Shown: piece by piece, positions 1-10,542 of the stretch
How the letters are laid out: every line of letters begins with the position of its first letter
How positions within the stretch are numbered: the stretch's first letter is position 1
Source of the DNA: Flavobacterium lipolyticum
GTDB taxonomy: Bacteria; Bacteroidota; Bacteroidia; Flavobacteriales; Flavobacteriaceae
DNA length: 64,000 nt
Reading direction: 5' to 3'
Assembly: GCF_020905335.1 (NCBI RefSeq)
Contig: NZ_JAJJMN010000001.1
Span: forward strand, 2,914,001 to 2,978,000
Made by a program: the position numbers and the translations under genes
Notes under the pieces: generated by a model
Seen by the model: only the letters and a program-made list of their open reading frames with translations
The model's database searches: none
What the model was told of the DNA's origin: nothing

Positions 1-79
1 TTCTTCTGAAAACATGTCCCATTACAATTAATTCTTCTTCATTGGCATAACCGCGATATAATTGTAAAATTGGTTTCAT
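1..79 (-). CDS. App1-like phosphatase domain protein, N-terminal fragment
   Basis: Reading the minus strand from an ATG at 77-79 gives an open frame to the window edge, starting MKPILQLYRGYANEEELIVM. This resembles the start of Bacteroidota proteins with the App1/DUF2183 phosphatase domain, which often sit next to YegS-type lipid kinases. Only about 26 residues are visible, so the catalytic domain cannot be checked. The gene is divergent from the lipid kinase at 142, and the roughly 60-bp gap would hold both promoters. The family is inferred from the short N-terminus and the neighbour. Confidence 0.55.
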   Translation of the reverse strand, partial: MKPILQLYRGYANEEELIVMGHVFRR

Positions 80-141
80 TAATTGTGTATATTTATGGAT
101 GATGTAAATTAATTATTTTAATTGATTTTAAAAATAAAACT

Positions 142-1011
142 TTGAAAAAGAATATCTTATTTGTTGTAAATCCGATTTCGGGAGATCTGGATAAATCCGA
201 TTTAATAGCCGCTGTACAGGAGTTTTCTGTTGTTCATCATTTTGATTTGGAAGTGTATGAAACCACCGGTAAGAAGGATCAAAAAGAAATACAGACCCTG
301 TACAATCAGTATCTTCCTGAGCGTATTGTGGTAGCCGGTGGAGACGGAACCATAAAAATGGTTGCTGAAGCCATGGAGCAGTTTGATATCATTATTGGTA
401 TTTTGCCTGCTGGTTCAGCCAATGGATTGTCAGTCGATCTAAATCTGCCGGATACACTCGAGGAGAACCTGAAAATTGCTTTTCTGCATCATTATATCGA
501 AATGGATATGATTGCTATCAATGGCAAAAAAAGTATTCATTTGAGTGATATTGGCGTAAATGCCAATCTGGTAAAAAATTACGAAGAGAGTAATTTACGC
601 GGTTTGTGGGGTTACGCTTTACAGGCCTATTCGGCTTTAAAAGAATCGGAAGAACCTTTTGTGGCTACAATCTCGGCTAATAACGAAACCGTGGAGCATA
701 CCGCAAGAATGATTGTGATTGCTAATTCTCAGAAATACGGAACCGGCGTCGTAATAAATCCAAATGGCGCAATGAATGACGGTAAGTTTGAATTGGTCAT
801 TTTAAAGAGCCTTGATTTACTATTGATCGGAAAAATTATTACCGGAAACATGCCTATTGATTCGGATGATATTGTAATTATTTCTACAGATAAAGCGACG
901 ATTAAAACCGATTATCCCGTTAATTTTCAGATTGATGGCGAGTATTGTGGTGCACAAACGGATTTGGAAATTCATATTCTGCACAAGCAAATGAAAATTG
1001 CAATCCCGTAG
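142..1011 (+). CDS. YegS/BmrU-type diacylglycerol (lipid) kinase
   Basis: This 289-residue protein has the architecture of the diacylglycerol kinase catalytic family, which phosphorylates lipid alcohols at the inner membrane using ATP. The N-terminus has the NPISG nucleotide-binding stretch (residues 10-14). The glycine-rich VAGGDGTIKMV motif lies near residue 65 and LPAGSANGLS near residue 90; both are family hallmarks. The length is usual for the family. The start is a TTG at 142, because no ATG lies upstream in frame and the motif spacing from TTG is normal. It is divergent from an App1-like phosphatase fragment, a pairing that suggests phosphatidate and diacylglycerol turnover. The exact lipid substrate is not visible. 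Confidence 0.88.
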   Translation: MKKNILFVVNPISGDLDKSDLIAAVQEFSVVHHFDLEVYETTGKKDQKEIQTLYNQYLPERIVVAGGDGTIKMVAEAMEQFDIIIGILPAGSANGLSVDLNLPDTLEENLKIAFLHHYIEMDMIAINGKKSIHLSDIGVNANLVKNYEESNLRGLWGYALQAYSALKESEEPFVATISANNETVEHTARMIVIANSQKYGTGVVINPNGAMNDGKFELVILKSLDLLLIGKIITGNMPIDSDDIVIISTDKATIKTDYPVNFQIDGEYCGAQTDLEIHILHKQMKIAIP

Positions 1012-1086
1012 TTTTTATAGTCTGTGTGAAACTGATTGTGAGATGTAATTAAGTTAAGGAAAAACAGCTAAAAGGATTGCTGATTT

Positions 1087-1836
1087 TTGATTAACGATTT
1101 CTGATTTCAGATGTTGGAGGTTGTTTGAAACTGATTGTGAAATGTATCGCCCCGATGGGGCTAAAACCGATGTTTGAATTTATTTCTATAGATATTCCAC
1201 TCCTAGCGGAGTTGCCTTCAGAATTCCGTAGGAATGATTGTATTGTAGCAACGGATTTTAATCCGTTGAAAATAGGGATGATGTTTTCATGAGTTCCATA
1301 GGAACGATCTGTATAATTGTTTTTGATTAACGATTTTCGATTTCAGATTTTGAGGGCCGGGTAAAACTGATTGTGAAATGTATCGCCCCGATGGGGCTAA
1401 AACCGATGTTTGATTTTATTTCTATAGATATTCCACTCCTAGCGGAGTTGCCTTCAGAATTCCGTAGGAATGTATATGTTGTAGCAACGGATTTTAATCC
1501 GTTGAAAATGGGGTGGTGTTTTCATGAGTTCCATAGGAACGGTCTGTATAATCGTTTTCGATTTTTGATTAACGATTTCTGATTTCAGATTTTGAGGGCC
1601 GGGTAAAATGGATTGTGAAATGTATCGCCCCGATGGGGCTAAAACCGATGTTTGAATTTATTTCTATAGATACTCCACTCCTAGCAGAGTTGCCTTCAGA
1701 ATTCCGTAGGAATGTATATGTTGTAGCAACGGATTTTAATCCGTTGAAAATGGGGTGGTGTTTTCATGAGTTCCATTGGAACGATCTGTATAATCGTTTT
1801 CGATTTTTGATTAACGATTTCTGATTTCAGATTTAT
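1087..1836. repeat. Three-unit tandem repeat made of consecutive short hairpins
   Basis: Three units with periods of 236 and 242 bp begin near 1109, 1345 and 1587. Each is bounded by the phrase TGATTAACGATTTCTGATTTC or a close variant. Each unit carries, in order, five short palindromes: CCCCGATGGGG, CTCCTAGCGGAG, ATTCCGTAGGAAT, CAACGGATTTTAATCCGTTG and GTTCCATAGGAAC. Two 69-codon open frames (1373-1582 and 1615-1824) run through units 2 and 3, but they are a by-product of the repeat. Unit 1 is broken in the same frame. The repeat fills the gap between the lipid kinase and the convergent gene ending at 1925. Confidence 0.85.
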
Positions 1837-1924
1837 AGAACGTATAAAAAAGAGAGAATATTTAGTACTAGTCATTAGTAGGTCAGAAATCTGCAGTCGT
1901 TAATCTTCAATCTAAAATCAGTAT

Positions 1925-3070
1925 TTATTTAAACGGATTTCGTTCCTGCCAGTCGGTTTTGGGTTCCAAATAGCTAAATAATCGGCCGATATTGTGGTTG
2001 ATCAGCGTATTGCTGTGCGTTATTAACCCATACATTTTGACCGGTTTTGCCCCGACAGAGCTTTTGATTTCGAGAGCGGTTCTGGCAAATACCACTTCTT
2101 TAAAACCATGATTGATAGAGTAGGCAATCATGTCGTAAAGCATGTTGAGGTATAGCATTTTTTCGCGTTGAATGGTCTCGTCGTACCCTAAAAAGTAAGT
2201 ATCCATCGCACTTCCGTTTTTAATTAAGGTATTGAATCCGATTAGTTTTTCTTCTAAAAAATAGCCGTAAAACAGGAAATCATCTTTCATGATTTCTTTA
2301 AAAAAACTAAAGTGATTTCGGGCTAAGAAAAAAGTATTGAAAGGAGCGTTTTTGGCCACATGAAAATACAAATCGTAAATAACATCTTCATATTTTTTAA
2401 TGTCGGCTAAAGACATTTTTTGCTTTACGATTCCGTCTGCTTTTTTTCGGGCCCGTTTGTACTGATCCCGATATTTTTTTGATAAAGCGCCAATATAATC
2501 CTGTTCAGATACCCAGTCTTTATGGATTTCAAAAACCATATTAGGCTGAGTTGAAAACGTGTAATTGTTTTTAAATTCGTTTTGTAAAGGAATAATTTCG
2601 GTAGCTGTAAAATCTTTTATGCTGGTAATGTGAACCTTTCTTCCGCCTGCTTTCAGGTTTTTTTTAAGCTGATTAATGGCTTTGTGCAGTGTTTTTAGAG
2701 CTATTGATTGTTTGATGTCTGAGGCAAGTACAAACGCATTTTGTCCGGTAAGCATATTGTTTCCGACAAATAGTACATGAGAGGCAAAATTTTTAAAAGC
2801 AAAATTTCGCACCGAAGTTTTCAAACATTGATCGCGTTCCCCGAACGATTCCAGTTTCTCCGTAAATAGAAATTGGGTCAGAACAATTCCGACCAGTTTA
2901 CTATCGTTGAAAATTCCGATAAAATGGCATATCATATTTACCGGACAGGAGTTCTCCAGGACTTCCAGGTATTCTTTGGTTAAAAAGATATTAGCTGCCG
3001 CCAGAGAATTCCATTCCAAGGGCAGTAGTGATGCGCTATTGTATATTTTGAAAGAATAAGTTGTAGTCAA
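1925..3070 (-). CDS. FemAB/GNAT-fold acyltransferase-like protein
   Basis: The 381-residue protein has no signal peptide or membrane segment. The C-terminal half reads like an acyltransferase fold of the FemAB/peptidoglycan-biosynthesis GNAT type. It has a basic KYRDQYKRARKKA segment near residue 205. After it comes the strand-like stretch LFYGYFLEEKLIGFNTLI, then GSAMDTYFLGYD and LYLNMLYDMIAYSINHGFKEV. Such proteins transfer an acyl or aminoacyl group, but the substrate cannot be read from the sequence. The gene stands alone, with a terminator-bearing gap between it and the DUF1761 gene on the same strand. Confidence 0.6.
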   Translation of the reverse strand: MTTTYSFKIYNSASLLPLEWNSLAAANIFLTKEYLEVLENSCPVNMICHFIGIFNDSKLVGIVLTQFLFTEKLESFGERDQCLKTSVRNFAFKNFASHVLFVGNNMLTGQNAFVLASDIKQSIALKTLHKAINQLKKNLKAGGRKVHITSIKDFTATEIIPLQNEFKNNYTFSTQPNMVFEIHKDWVSEQDYIGALSKKYRDQYKRARKKADGIVKQKMSLADIKKYEDVIYDLYFHVAKNAPFNTFFLARNHFSFFKEIMKDDFLFYGYFLEEKLIGFNTLIKNGSAMDTYFLGYDETIQREKMLYLNMLYDMIAYSINHGFKEVVFARTALEIKSSVGAKPVKMYGLITHSNTLINHNIGRLFSYLEPKTDWQERNPFK

Positions 3071-3141
3071 AAGAGGGAGCTAATTTCTTCAAAATTAGAG
3101 AATATTTATAAGAACTCAACTGGTTTAAGTTATTATTAAGA

Positions 3142-3174
3142 AAACCCGTTTGAGATTTAATTTCAAACGGGTTT
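3142..3174 (-). terminator. Intrinsic terminator after the DUF1761 gene
   Basis: AAACCCGTTTGA pairs with TCAAACGGGTTT around a short A/T loop. On the minus strand the stem is followed by a T-rich run (TTTTCTTAATA). It lies 14 bp past the stop of the 3188-3676 gene. Confidence 0.75.
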
Positions 3175-3187
3175 GTATTTTTTAGAG

Positions 3188-3676
3188 TTAGGCAAATGCA
3201 CAGATAATTCCGCCCATCAAAGTAAGGCAAACCGCCCAGTAACCTGCATGTATAAAGATATATTTCCACGATTTTCTTTCGAATAGGCCGTTGATTCCAA
3301 TTATGGGAAAGACAAAAAAGAGTGCTGACATAAATCCGTGAAGAGTTCCGTGTTTAAAGGTACGGTAGGCTGTTCCATAGTCATTCATAAAAGCAGCAAA
3401 TGATGGTTTAGCACTGGCGACCAAAGGAGGTCCGCCCACCATTCCCAAAGCACCGGTTTGATGGATGGTAAGAGACATTAAAATTACGGTAATCATTAAC
3501 GAGAAAAGATACGTAAGACCGAATATTTTAAGCATATTTCCTTTTTGTAAGTCTTCCGGAGTGAGATTGTTCTCTCTCATCCAGATGGTTCCGAATACTT
3601 TAGGGTTGTACCAGATAAAACCAACAGCCAGTGTTACGATGGCTGATAAGAATAATGCAACAGGGTTAAATTCCAT
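3188..3676 (-). CDS. DUF1761 family integral membrane protein
   Basis: The 162-residue protein begins MEFNPVALFLSAIVTLAVGF and continues with WYNPKVFGTIWM, which is the recognisable DUF1761 N-terminal signature. Four hydrophobic segments are visible, near residues 5-24, 50-70, 112-130 and 140-160. It should therefore be a small inner-membrane protein. The central region has the conserved-looking stretches FMNDYGTAYRTFKHGTLHG and GGPP. No biochemical role is established for the family. It is monocistronic, with its own terminator at 3142-3174. Confidence 0.8.
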   Translation of the reverse strand: MEFNPVALFLSAIVTLAVGFIWYNPKVFGTIWMRENNLTPEDLQKGNMLKIFGLTYLFSLMITVILMSLTIHQTGALGMVGGPPLVASAKPSFAAFMNDYGTAYRTFKHGTLHGFMSALFFVFPIIGINGLFERKSWKYIFIHAGYWAVCLTLMGGIICAFA

Positions 3677-3856
3677 AATATGAGGTTTTTAGGATTAGTT
3701 GCTCAAATTTAAACAAAAAATCTCACAAAATGTGACTTAGCTTAAAGTAGTAAAATTAGGATTAAATTAATTTTTATCAACACTTTATCGACATTATGAG
3801 CTTTATAACTATGAAATGTATAATTTTGTGGTATCAATAAATCTTGAAGTTTTGTA

Positions 3857-4570
3857 ATGAAAAGCTTAGTCCTGTTTTTTCTGGCTTTTATTTTTTCGCC
3901 TGCTATTTATGCTGATACCGTTTCAGATAAAGAGAAAGAGGCGCTTATCAAATTGTATGAGGTAACAAACGGATCGGAATGGAAGATAAAGTGGGATTTA
4001 TCACTTTCGGTAGCTACCTGGTATGGGGTAAAAGTTGAAAATGGTAAAGTCGTCGGACTTCATTTGGCCAATAATAATTTGCAGGGAAATCTGCCTGTAG
4101 AATTGTTGACTTTGGTTAATCTGATTACGATCGATTTACACGACAATAAAATTCAGGGACAGCTTCCTTTGGAGATTGGAAAACTAAGCCAATTAGAAAC
4201 TCTTGCTTTGTTTAATAATGAAATTCAGGGGCAGTTACCAGGGTCAATTTATACGATAAAGACTTTGAAAGTTTTGCTTTTAAATCAGAACAAATTGTCA
4301 GGAAGTTTGAGCAAAGAAGTAAGCAACTTTAGTGTTTTGGAAAACCTGAGTTTGTTTGATAATAATTTTGAAGGAGAAATTCCAAATGAATTAGAAAAAT
4401 TAGGACATTTGTCTGAATTGAATCTTTCTTATAATAAATTTAAAGGAGGCGTTTCGAAAAATTTGATTTTATTAGATGCCTTAAATATGACGATGTTTGA
4501 TGAAGAAGGAAATCCTTTTTTATTAGAAATAGCCGCTAGAAAAGAAACCACAATGGTTACCAGAAATTAA
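3857..4570 (+). CDS. Secreted leucine-rich repeat protein
   Basis: The 237-residue protein has a clear signal peptide (MKSLVLFFLAFIFSPAIYA, cleavage near residue 19). A cap region with the plant-like pattern KLYEVTNGSEWKIKWD precedes about six tandem 23-24-residue repeats of the type LxxLxxLxLxxNxIxGxLPxEI, from roughly residue 60 to 210. This LRR subtype is common in secreted Bacteroidota proteins and normally mediates protein or surface binding. No sorting domain or lipobox is visible, so it is probably periplasmic or released. A TAATTTTG element at 3821-3828 fits the Bacteroidota -7 box, and a terminator follows at 4635. Confidence 0.85.
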   Translation: MKSLVLFFLAFIFSPAIYADTVSDKEKEALIKLYEVTNGSEWKIKWDLSLSVATWYGVKVENGKVVGLHLANNNLQGNLPVELLTLVNLITIDLHDNKIQGQLPLEIGKLSQLETLALFNNEIQGQLPGSIYTIKTLKVLLLNQNKLSGSLSKEVSNFSVLENLSLFDNNFEGEIPNELEKLGHLSELNLSYNKFKGGVSKNLILLDALNMTMFDEEGNPFLLEIAARKETTMVTRN

Positions 4571-4634
4571 TCGTGCTTATGAATGAATTTTACACTCGTT
4601 AAAAAGTGGATTAAATATATTTAGTTAATTGTTT

Positions 4635-4662
4635 AAAAACCGTAATTCGTTACGGTTTTTTT
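4635..4662 (+). terminator. Intrinsic terminator after the LRR gene
   Basis: AAAAACCGTAA pairs with TTACGGTTTTT around a TTCG loop and is followed by a T run. Confidence 0.8.
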
Positions 4663-4816
4663 ACGTCTGGTCTTTACTTTTTTGGAATGAAAAATAACAT
4701 TTAATTTAGTGCATTTTTTTATCCATTACTTTTTTTTCATAACTTTAATTCTTCAATTTGCAGCAGAAAGCAATTTAGAACATAAAAGATAATCTAACCT
4801 TTTTAATTATAAAATT

Positions 4817-5122
4817 ATGGTAGTACAGTATCAAGGTGAACAACACGGAAAAGCAACAACATTTACAATAAGAATTATAGGAAATAATCTGTCTAAAAGC
4901 AGTTCAAATTACCAGATTGATTTATTGGTCGGGGATAAAAAACTGCCCACTTTTACTACAGGAATTCACCAGAGTTTGTCCAACTGTTTAAAAGAGATTT
5001 ATTTATTCAGAAAGCACCATGGAATTACATTTGAAGCTTCGTCAGAAAAAGTAGCACCGCTTTTAGTTCCGTATGACCTGGTTTTATACAATTACAATAA
5101 GTATGCATTGTTTATGGCATAA
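4817..5122 (+). CDS. Small conserved hypothetical protein
   Basis: This 101-residue soluble protein (MVVQYQGEQHGKATTFTI...) has no signal peptide, membrane segment or recognised motif. It alternates short beta-like stretches (FTIRIIG, YQIDLLVGD) with one helix (SLSNCLKEIYLFRKHHG). It looks like a genuine gene: it has an ATG start after a plausible A/T-rich leader, normal codon use and its own terminator 30 bp downstream. I do not recognise the family. Confidence 0.7.
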   Translation: MVVQYQGEQHGKATTFTIRIIGNNLSKSSSNYQIDLLVGDKKLPTFTTGIHQSLSNCLKEIYLFRKHHGITFEASSEKVAPLLVPYDLVLYNYNKYALFMA

Positions 5123-5151
5123 GCCAGACTTTGTTTGTCGCAACTATTTAG

Positions 5152-5181
5152 AAAGACTGCTTTTATAGGCAGTCTTTTTTT
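5152..5181 (+). terminator. Intrinsic terminator after the 101-aa gene
   Basis: AAAGACTGC pairs with GCAGTCTTT around an 8-base loop and is followed by a run of T. Confidence 0.82.
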
Positions 5182-5244
5182 GTATCTGCAAATTTTGGAA
5201 TGGATTTTCGTATTTAGTTGTAGTAAATCAATGTGGAAACTAAT

Positions 5245-5460
5245 GTTCTGAAAGAGTTTTAGCAATAGTATAATGCGGAGCATTATGAGTAATGAGGGAG
5301 GTAGTTTGTGCCCTGAAAGGACATAAGCCTGATTTTGGCAAAAGAAAAATAGTTGTTCGATTCTGTTTTCTGCTTTTGCCCTTACAGGGTAATAATTCGC
5401 TCTTAATTTAGTACATGGTGCGTTGTGCCATGCTTATGCTTTTGGGCTTTCAGCCCTTTA
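5245..5460. repeat. Interspersed hairpin-rich repeat, copy 1
   Basis: The element begins GTTCTGAAAGAGTTTTAGCAA and ends GCTTTTGGGCTTTCAGCCC. Inside are several short palindromes, including GCCCTTACAGGG and TGGTGCGTTGTGCCA. A second copy with the same borders and the same order of parts lies at 26851-27096, so this is a dispersed element, not a gene. It shares the gap before GH97 with the operator. Confidence 0.75.
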
Positions 5461-5665
5461 TGACTGCTTCTGATATCTATGTCTAAAGCCAGTATCGTAA
5501 GTTAAACCAGTTCTTCTGTTGTACTGTTTTACTTGGGATTTAGGAGTCGATCTTTACAATCAGAATAAATTTGATCACTTAGCAGTTTTTAGGTTTTCAT
5601 ATTGCTTTTTTAAGTTAAAGTTTTATATTTTTTCCTTTCAGGTATTTCTGTTTCATAAATTTTAT

Positions 5666-7813
<2,148 letters not shown>

Positions 7814-7954
7814 AAAAGAGATAGAAATAACGCACAGATGGCGCGGATTTTTTTTCTGATCTTTGCGAATGGAAAATGGTTTAATCTGTGGCAAAAGAAA
7901 AAAACAAATAACCGGAGGGCGAGATTAATTCGTTCTTCTCAAAGACATAAAATA

Positions 7955-8923
7955 ATGAGTATGAAAATTTATCCATTACAATTTGAACCAATCCTGAAAG
8001 AAAGAATCTGGGGAGGAGAGAAGCTAAAAACAATTCTGAATAAACCAATTACATCAAAAATTACAGGAGAAAGCTGGGAATTGTCTACTGTAGAAGGGGA
8101 TGTAAGTATTGTTGCAAACGGAGCATTAAAAGGACAATTGTTAACTAATTTAATAGATCAATCGCCAAATGAGATTCTGGGAACAGCTGTTTACGAACGA
8201 TTTGGGAATCAGTTTCCTTTGCTTTTTAAGTATTTGGATGCAAGAGAGGACTTATCGATACAAGTTCATCCAAACGATCAGTTGGCGAAAGAACGTCATA
8301 ATTCGTTTGGTAAAACCGAAATGTGGTACGTGATGCAGGCAGATGCAGATGCGAGAATTATTGTGGGTTTTAAAGAAGATTCCAGTAAAGAAGAATATTT
8401 AGAAAACTTAAATAATAACGCCTTAGTTTCAATACTGGACGATGTAAAAGCCAAAGCCGGGGATGTTTTCTTTTTAGAAACAGGAACTGTTCACGCTATA
8501 GGTGCCGGTTTGGTTGTGGCAGAAATTCAGCAGACATCTGACATTACCTATCGTTTATATGATTTTGACAGAACAGATGCTCAGGGCAACAAAAGAGAAC
8601 TGCATGTTGATTTGGCATTGGATGCGATTAATTACAAAAAAGTGGATACGCAGAAAAAGTATGAAACGACCTTAAACCAATCAAATGTAGTGGTCAATTG
8701 TCCTTATTTTACCACTAATTTCCTTCCGCTTGACGGAACTCTTGAAGTAAGTAAAAAAGGAGAAAGCTTTACGGTTTATATGTGTACGGAAGGCCATTTT
8801 GAAATTGCCTATCAAAACGTAAATTATCAATACAAACAAGGTGATACTGTATTGATTCCTGCAGGAATGCACAATTACAGCTTAAAAGGAACCGCTTCAG
8901 TTTTAGAAGTATATATCTCATAA
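7955..8923 (+). CDS. manA: Mannose-6-phosphate isomerase, class I
   Basis: The enzyme interconverts mannose-6-phosphate and fructose-6-phosphate, feeding released mannose into glycolysis. The 322-residue cupin protein shows the zinc-site motif QVHPND near residue 103. It also has FGKTEMWYV just downstream, GTVHAIGAG near residue 180 and the YRLYDFDR segment. A longer frame reaches back to 7838, but that extension (MARIFFLIFANGKW...) translates an intergenic phrase common in this genome. The ATG at 7955, or 7961, places the conserved MKIYPLQFEP at the N-terminus. It is cytoplasmic and lies between GH97 and the LacI regulator, as expected for a mannose-catabolic locus. Confidence 0.92.
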   Translation: MSMKIYPLQFEPILKERIWGGEKLKTILNKPITSKITGESWELSTVEGDVSIVANGALKGQLLTNLIDQSPNEILGTAVYERFGNQFPLLFKYLDAREDLSIQVHPNDQLAKERHNSFGKTEMWYVMQADADARIIVGFKEDSSKEEYLENLNNNALVSILDDVKAKAGDVFFLETGTVHAIGAGLVVAEIQQTSDITYRLYDFDRTDAQGNKRELHVDLALDAINYKKVDTQKKYETTLNQSNVVVNCPYFTTNFLPLDGTLEVSKKGESFTVYMCTEGHFEIAYQNVNYQYKQGDTVLIPAGMHNYSLKGTASVLEVYIS

Positions 8924-9141
8924 AGAAAGTGGCGGAGACTATTTTTATCACGTTACAGGTCTTTAATTAGGGTTCATGATAATTTTATCGCTTTGAAAAA
9001 TAGAGAATTGAAGAGAATTCATATTAAAAACAATAGCGATGATCAGGAACGGAAAAAATGATTAATGGAGAAAATACCTGTAAATACTGATGATTATATG
9101 TTTAATTAACTTTAAAATAATGATTTGTATAAAAAAAAGAA

Positions 9142-9180
9142 TTACAAAATCGTTTTAGTAACTGTTTTTGTATATATTTG
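9142..9180 (+). promoter_or_regulatory. LacI-type operator and -7 promoter box before lacI
   Basis: TTACAAAATCGTTTTAGTAA (9142-9161) is an imperfect 20-bp palindrome with a CG centre, closely matching the sites before GH97 and susC. It is followed by TATATTTG (9173-9180), matching TAnnTTTG. The operator covers the expected -33 region, which suggests autorepression. Confidence 0.7.
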
Positions 9181-9222
9181 TGATATAATTAATAACTGCT
9201 TAATAAAAAATTAACTCATTAG

Positions 9223-10233
9223 ATGAAAAAGATTACTATTAAGGATATTGCGACAGAGGCTCAGGTATCCATATCTACTGTATCTTTTGTTATCAATGGT
9301 AAAGGGGGAAAAATGGGCATCAGTCCGGCAGTGATCAAAAAGGTACAGGAAGTGGCCGAAAAGCTCAATTACAGACCCAGTATGATTGCTACCAGTCTTA
9401 GAACCGGGAAAACCAGATCTATAGGGCTTATTGTTGAAGATATTTCGAATCAGTTTTTTGCTGATCTCGCCAGGGTTATTGAAGATGAAGCGAAGAGTAT
9501 TGATTATAGGGTTTTTTATTGCAGTACAGGAGGAGATGATGAACGTTCTGAAGAGTTGATACATAGTTTATTACAGGCCAATGTAGATGGTTTTATTGTA
9601 ACGCCAACTCAGAATCTGGAAAATAGCATTGATCTTCTTTTAAAGTTAAAAAAACCGGTTGTACTGATCGACAGATATTTTCCGGGACAAAGAGTGAGTC
9701 ATGTGGTGATGGATAATTATGAAGCCTCCAATTCGGCTGCAAAATTCCTGATCAGTAAGGGACGCAAAAATATTGCGGTGGTAAATAATACCTCCGAGAT
9801 GATTCAGATGAAGCTGCGTGAGGATGGATACAGAGATGCTTTGAAGGAAGCGGAAATGTACAATCCGTCACTTGTTCTTCACATGGATTACCATACTAAT
9901 GAAGAGGCGAGAATTGCGGGAATAATAGATTTCTTTGAAAAGAACCTTGATATTGACGCCGTTTTGTTTTTGGCGAATTATATGGGACTTGCCGGACTTC
10001 AGGCTTTCCGAAGAATGGGAATCAAAATTCCGGAAGATATTTCGGTAATTAGTTTTGATGATCACGACAGTTTTAAATTGCATACGCCAACCATTAGTGT
10101 TATTGAACAGCCGATAGAAGATATTGCTGTAAAATCCATACAATTGTTAATGAGTCAGATGACGGATATGGAGAAGTTTGAAGTAGAAAAAAGTCTTAAA
10201 AAAGGAAAATTGATTATTAGAGAATCGGTTTAA
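9223..10233 (+). CDS. LacI-family transcriptional regulator of the glycan locus
   Basis: The 336-residue protein has the standard LacI layout. An N-terminal helix-turn-helix (ITIKDIATEAQVSISTVSFVING, residues 4-26) is followed by a hinge (LNYRPSMIATSLRTGKT). A periplasmic-binding-protein-like sensor domain then starts at SIGLIVEDISNQFF. The late NYMGLAGLQAFRRMGIKIPEDISVISFDDHD stretch is typical of the effector domain. Its position between manA and susC, and the matched palindromes before GH97, itself and susC, make it the likely local repressor. The inducer is unknown; a mannose-containing sugar or phosphosugar is a reasonable guess. Confidence 0.92.
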   Translation: MKKITIKDIATEAQVSISTVSFVINGKGGKMGISPAVIKKVQEVAEKLNYRPSMIATSLRTGKTRSIGLIVEDISNQFFADLARVIEDEAKSIDYRVFYCSTGGDDERSEELIHSLLQANVDGFIVTPTQNLENSIDLLLKLKKPVVLIDRYFPGQRVSHVVMDNYEASNSAAKFLISKGRKNIAVVNNTSEMIQMKLREDGYRDALKEAEMYNPSLVLHMDYHTNEEARIAGIIDFFEKNLDIDAVLFLANYMGLAGLQAFRRMGIKIPEDISVISFDDHDSFKLHTPTISVIEQPIEDIAVKSIQLLMSQMTDMEKFEVEKSLKKGKLIIRESV

Positions 10234-10291
10234 AATTTTGAGAAAAAAAAATAAAAAGGGAAAAGAAACGGTTCGTTTTTTTTTAACCGTT

Positions 10292-10311
10292 TTACTAAAT
10301 CGTTTTAGTAA
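10292..10311 (+). promoter_or_regulatory. LacI-type operator before susC
   Basis: TTACTAAATCGTTTTAGTAA is a 20-bp palindrome with one mismatched pair and a CG centre. It lies about 230 bp before susC and matches the sites at 5671 and 9142. Confidence 0.72.
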
Positions 10312-10411
10312 ATTTTAGATCAATTAAATTGAAAATGAGTTAGGTTTCTGATCAGTTTACGATATCGATTTCTTAAAGGAGTGCTTATAAACATGACTAT
10401 AAATAAGGCCG

Positions 10412-10445
10412 GGATATTTATAAGGTGCAAACCTTATAAGTATCC
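10412..10445 (+). promoter_or_regulatory. Long hairpin with GCAA tetraloop in the susC leader
   Basis: GGATATTTATAAGGT is followed by GCAA and then ACCTTATAAGTATCC. As RNA the 15-bp stem is fully paired, with one U-G wobble, and the loop is a GNRA tetraloop. No U-tract follows, so it is not an ordinary terminator. It sits about 100 nt before the susC start, downstream of the operator. Confidence 0.65.
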
Positions 10446-10542
10446 TAATTAAAAAGGAGTTCAAAATTTTTTATTAATTATTTAAAACAATCAAATTAGA
10501 AACAATCACAAAAATCAAAACAAACAAATAACCAAAAAAAGA

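Noticed and set aside
1373..1824. Two 69-codon frames with near-identical proteins
   Set aside because: They run through units of the tandem hairpin repeat, cover all its palindromes and have no independent signal of a gene.
10412..10445. Reading the leader stem as a terminator
   Set aside because: No T-tract follows and the operon continues into susC; an RNA control element fits better.
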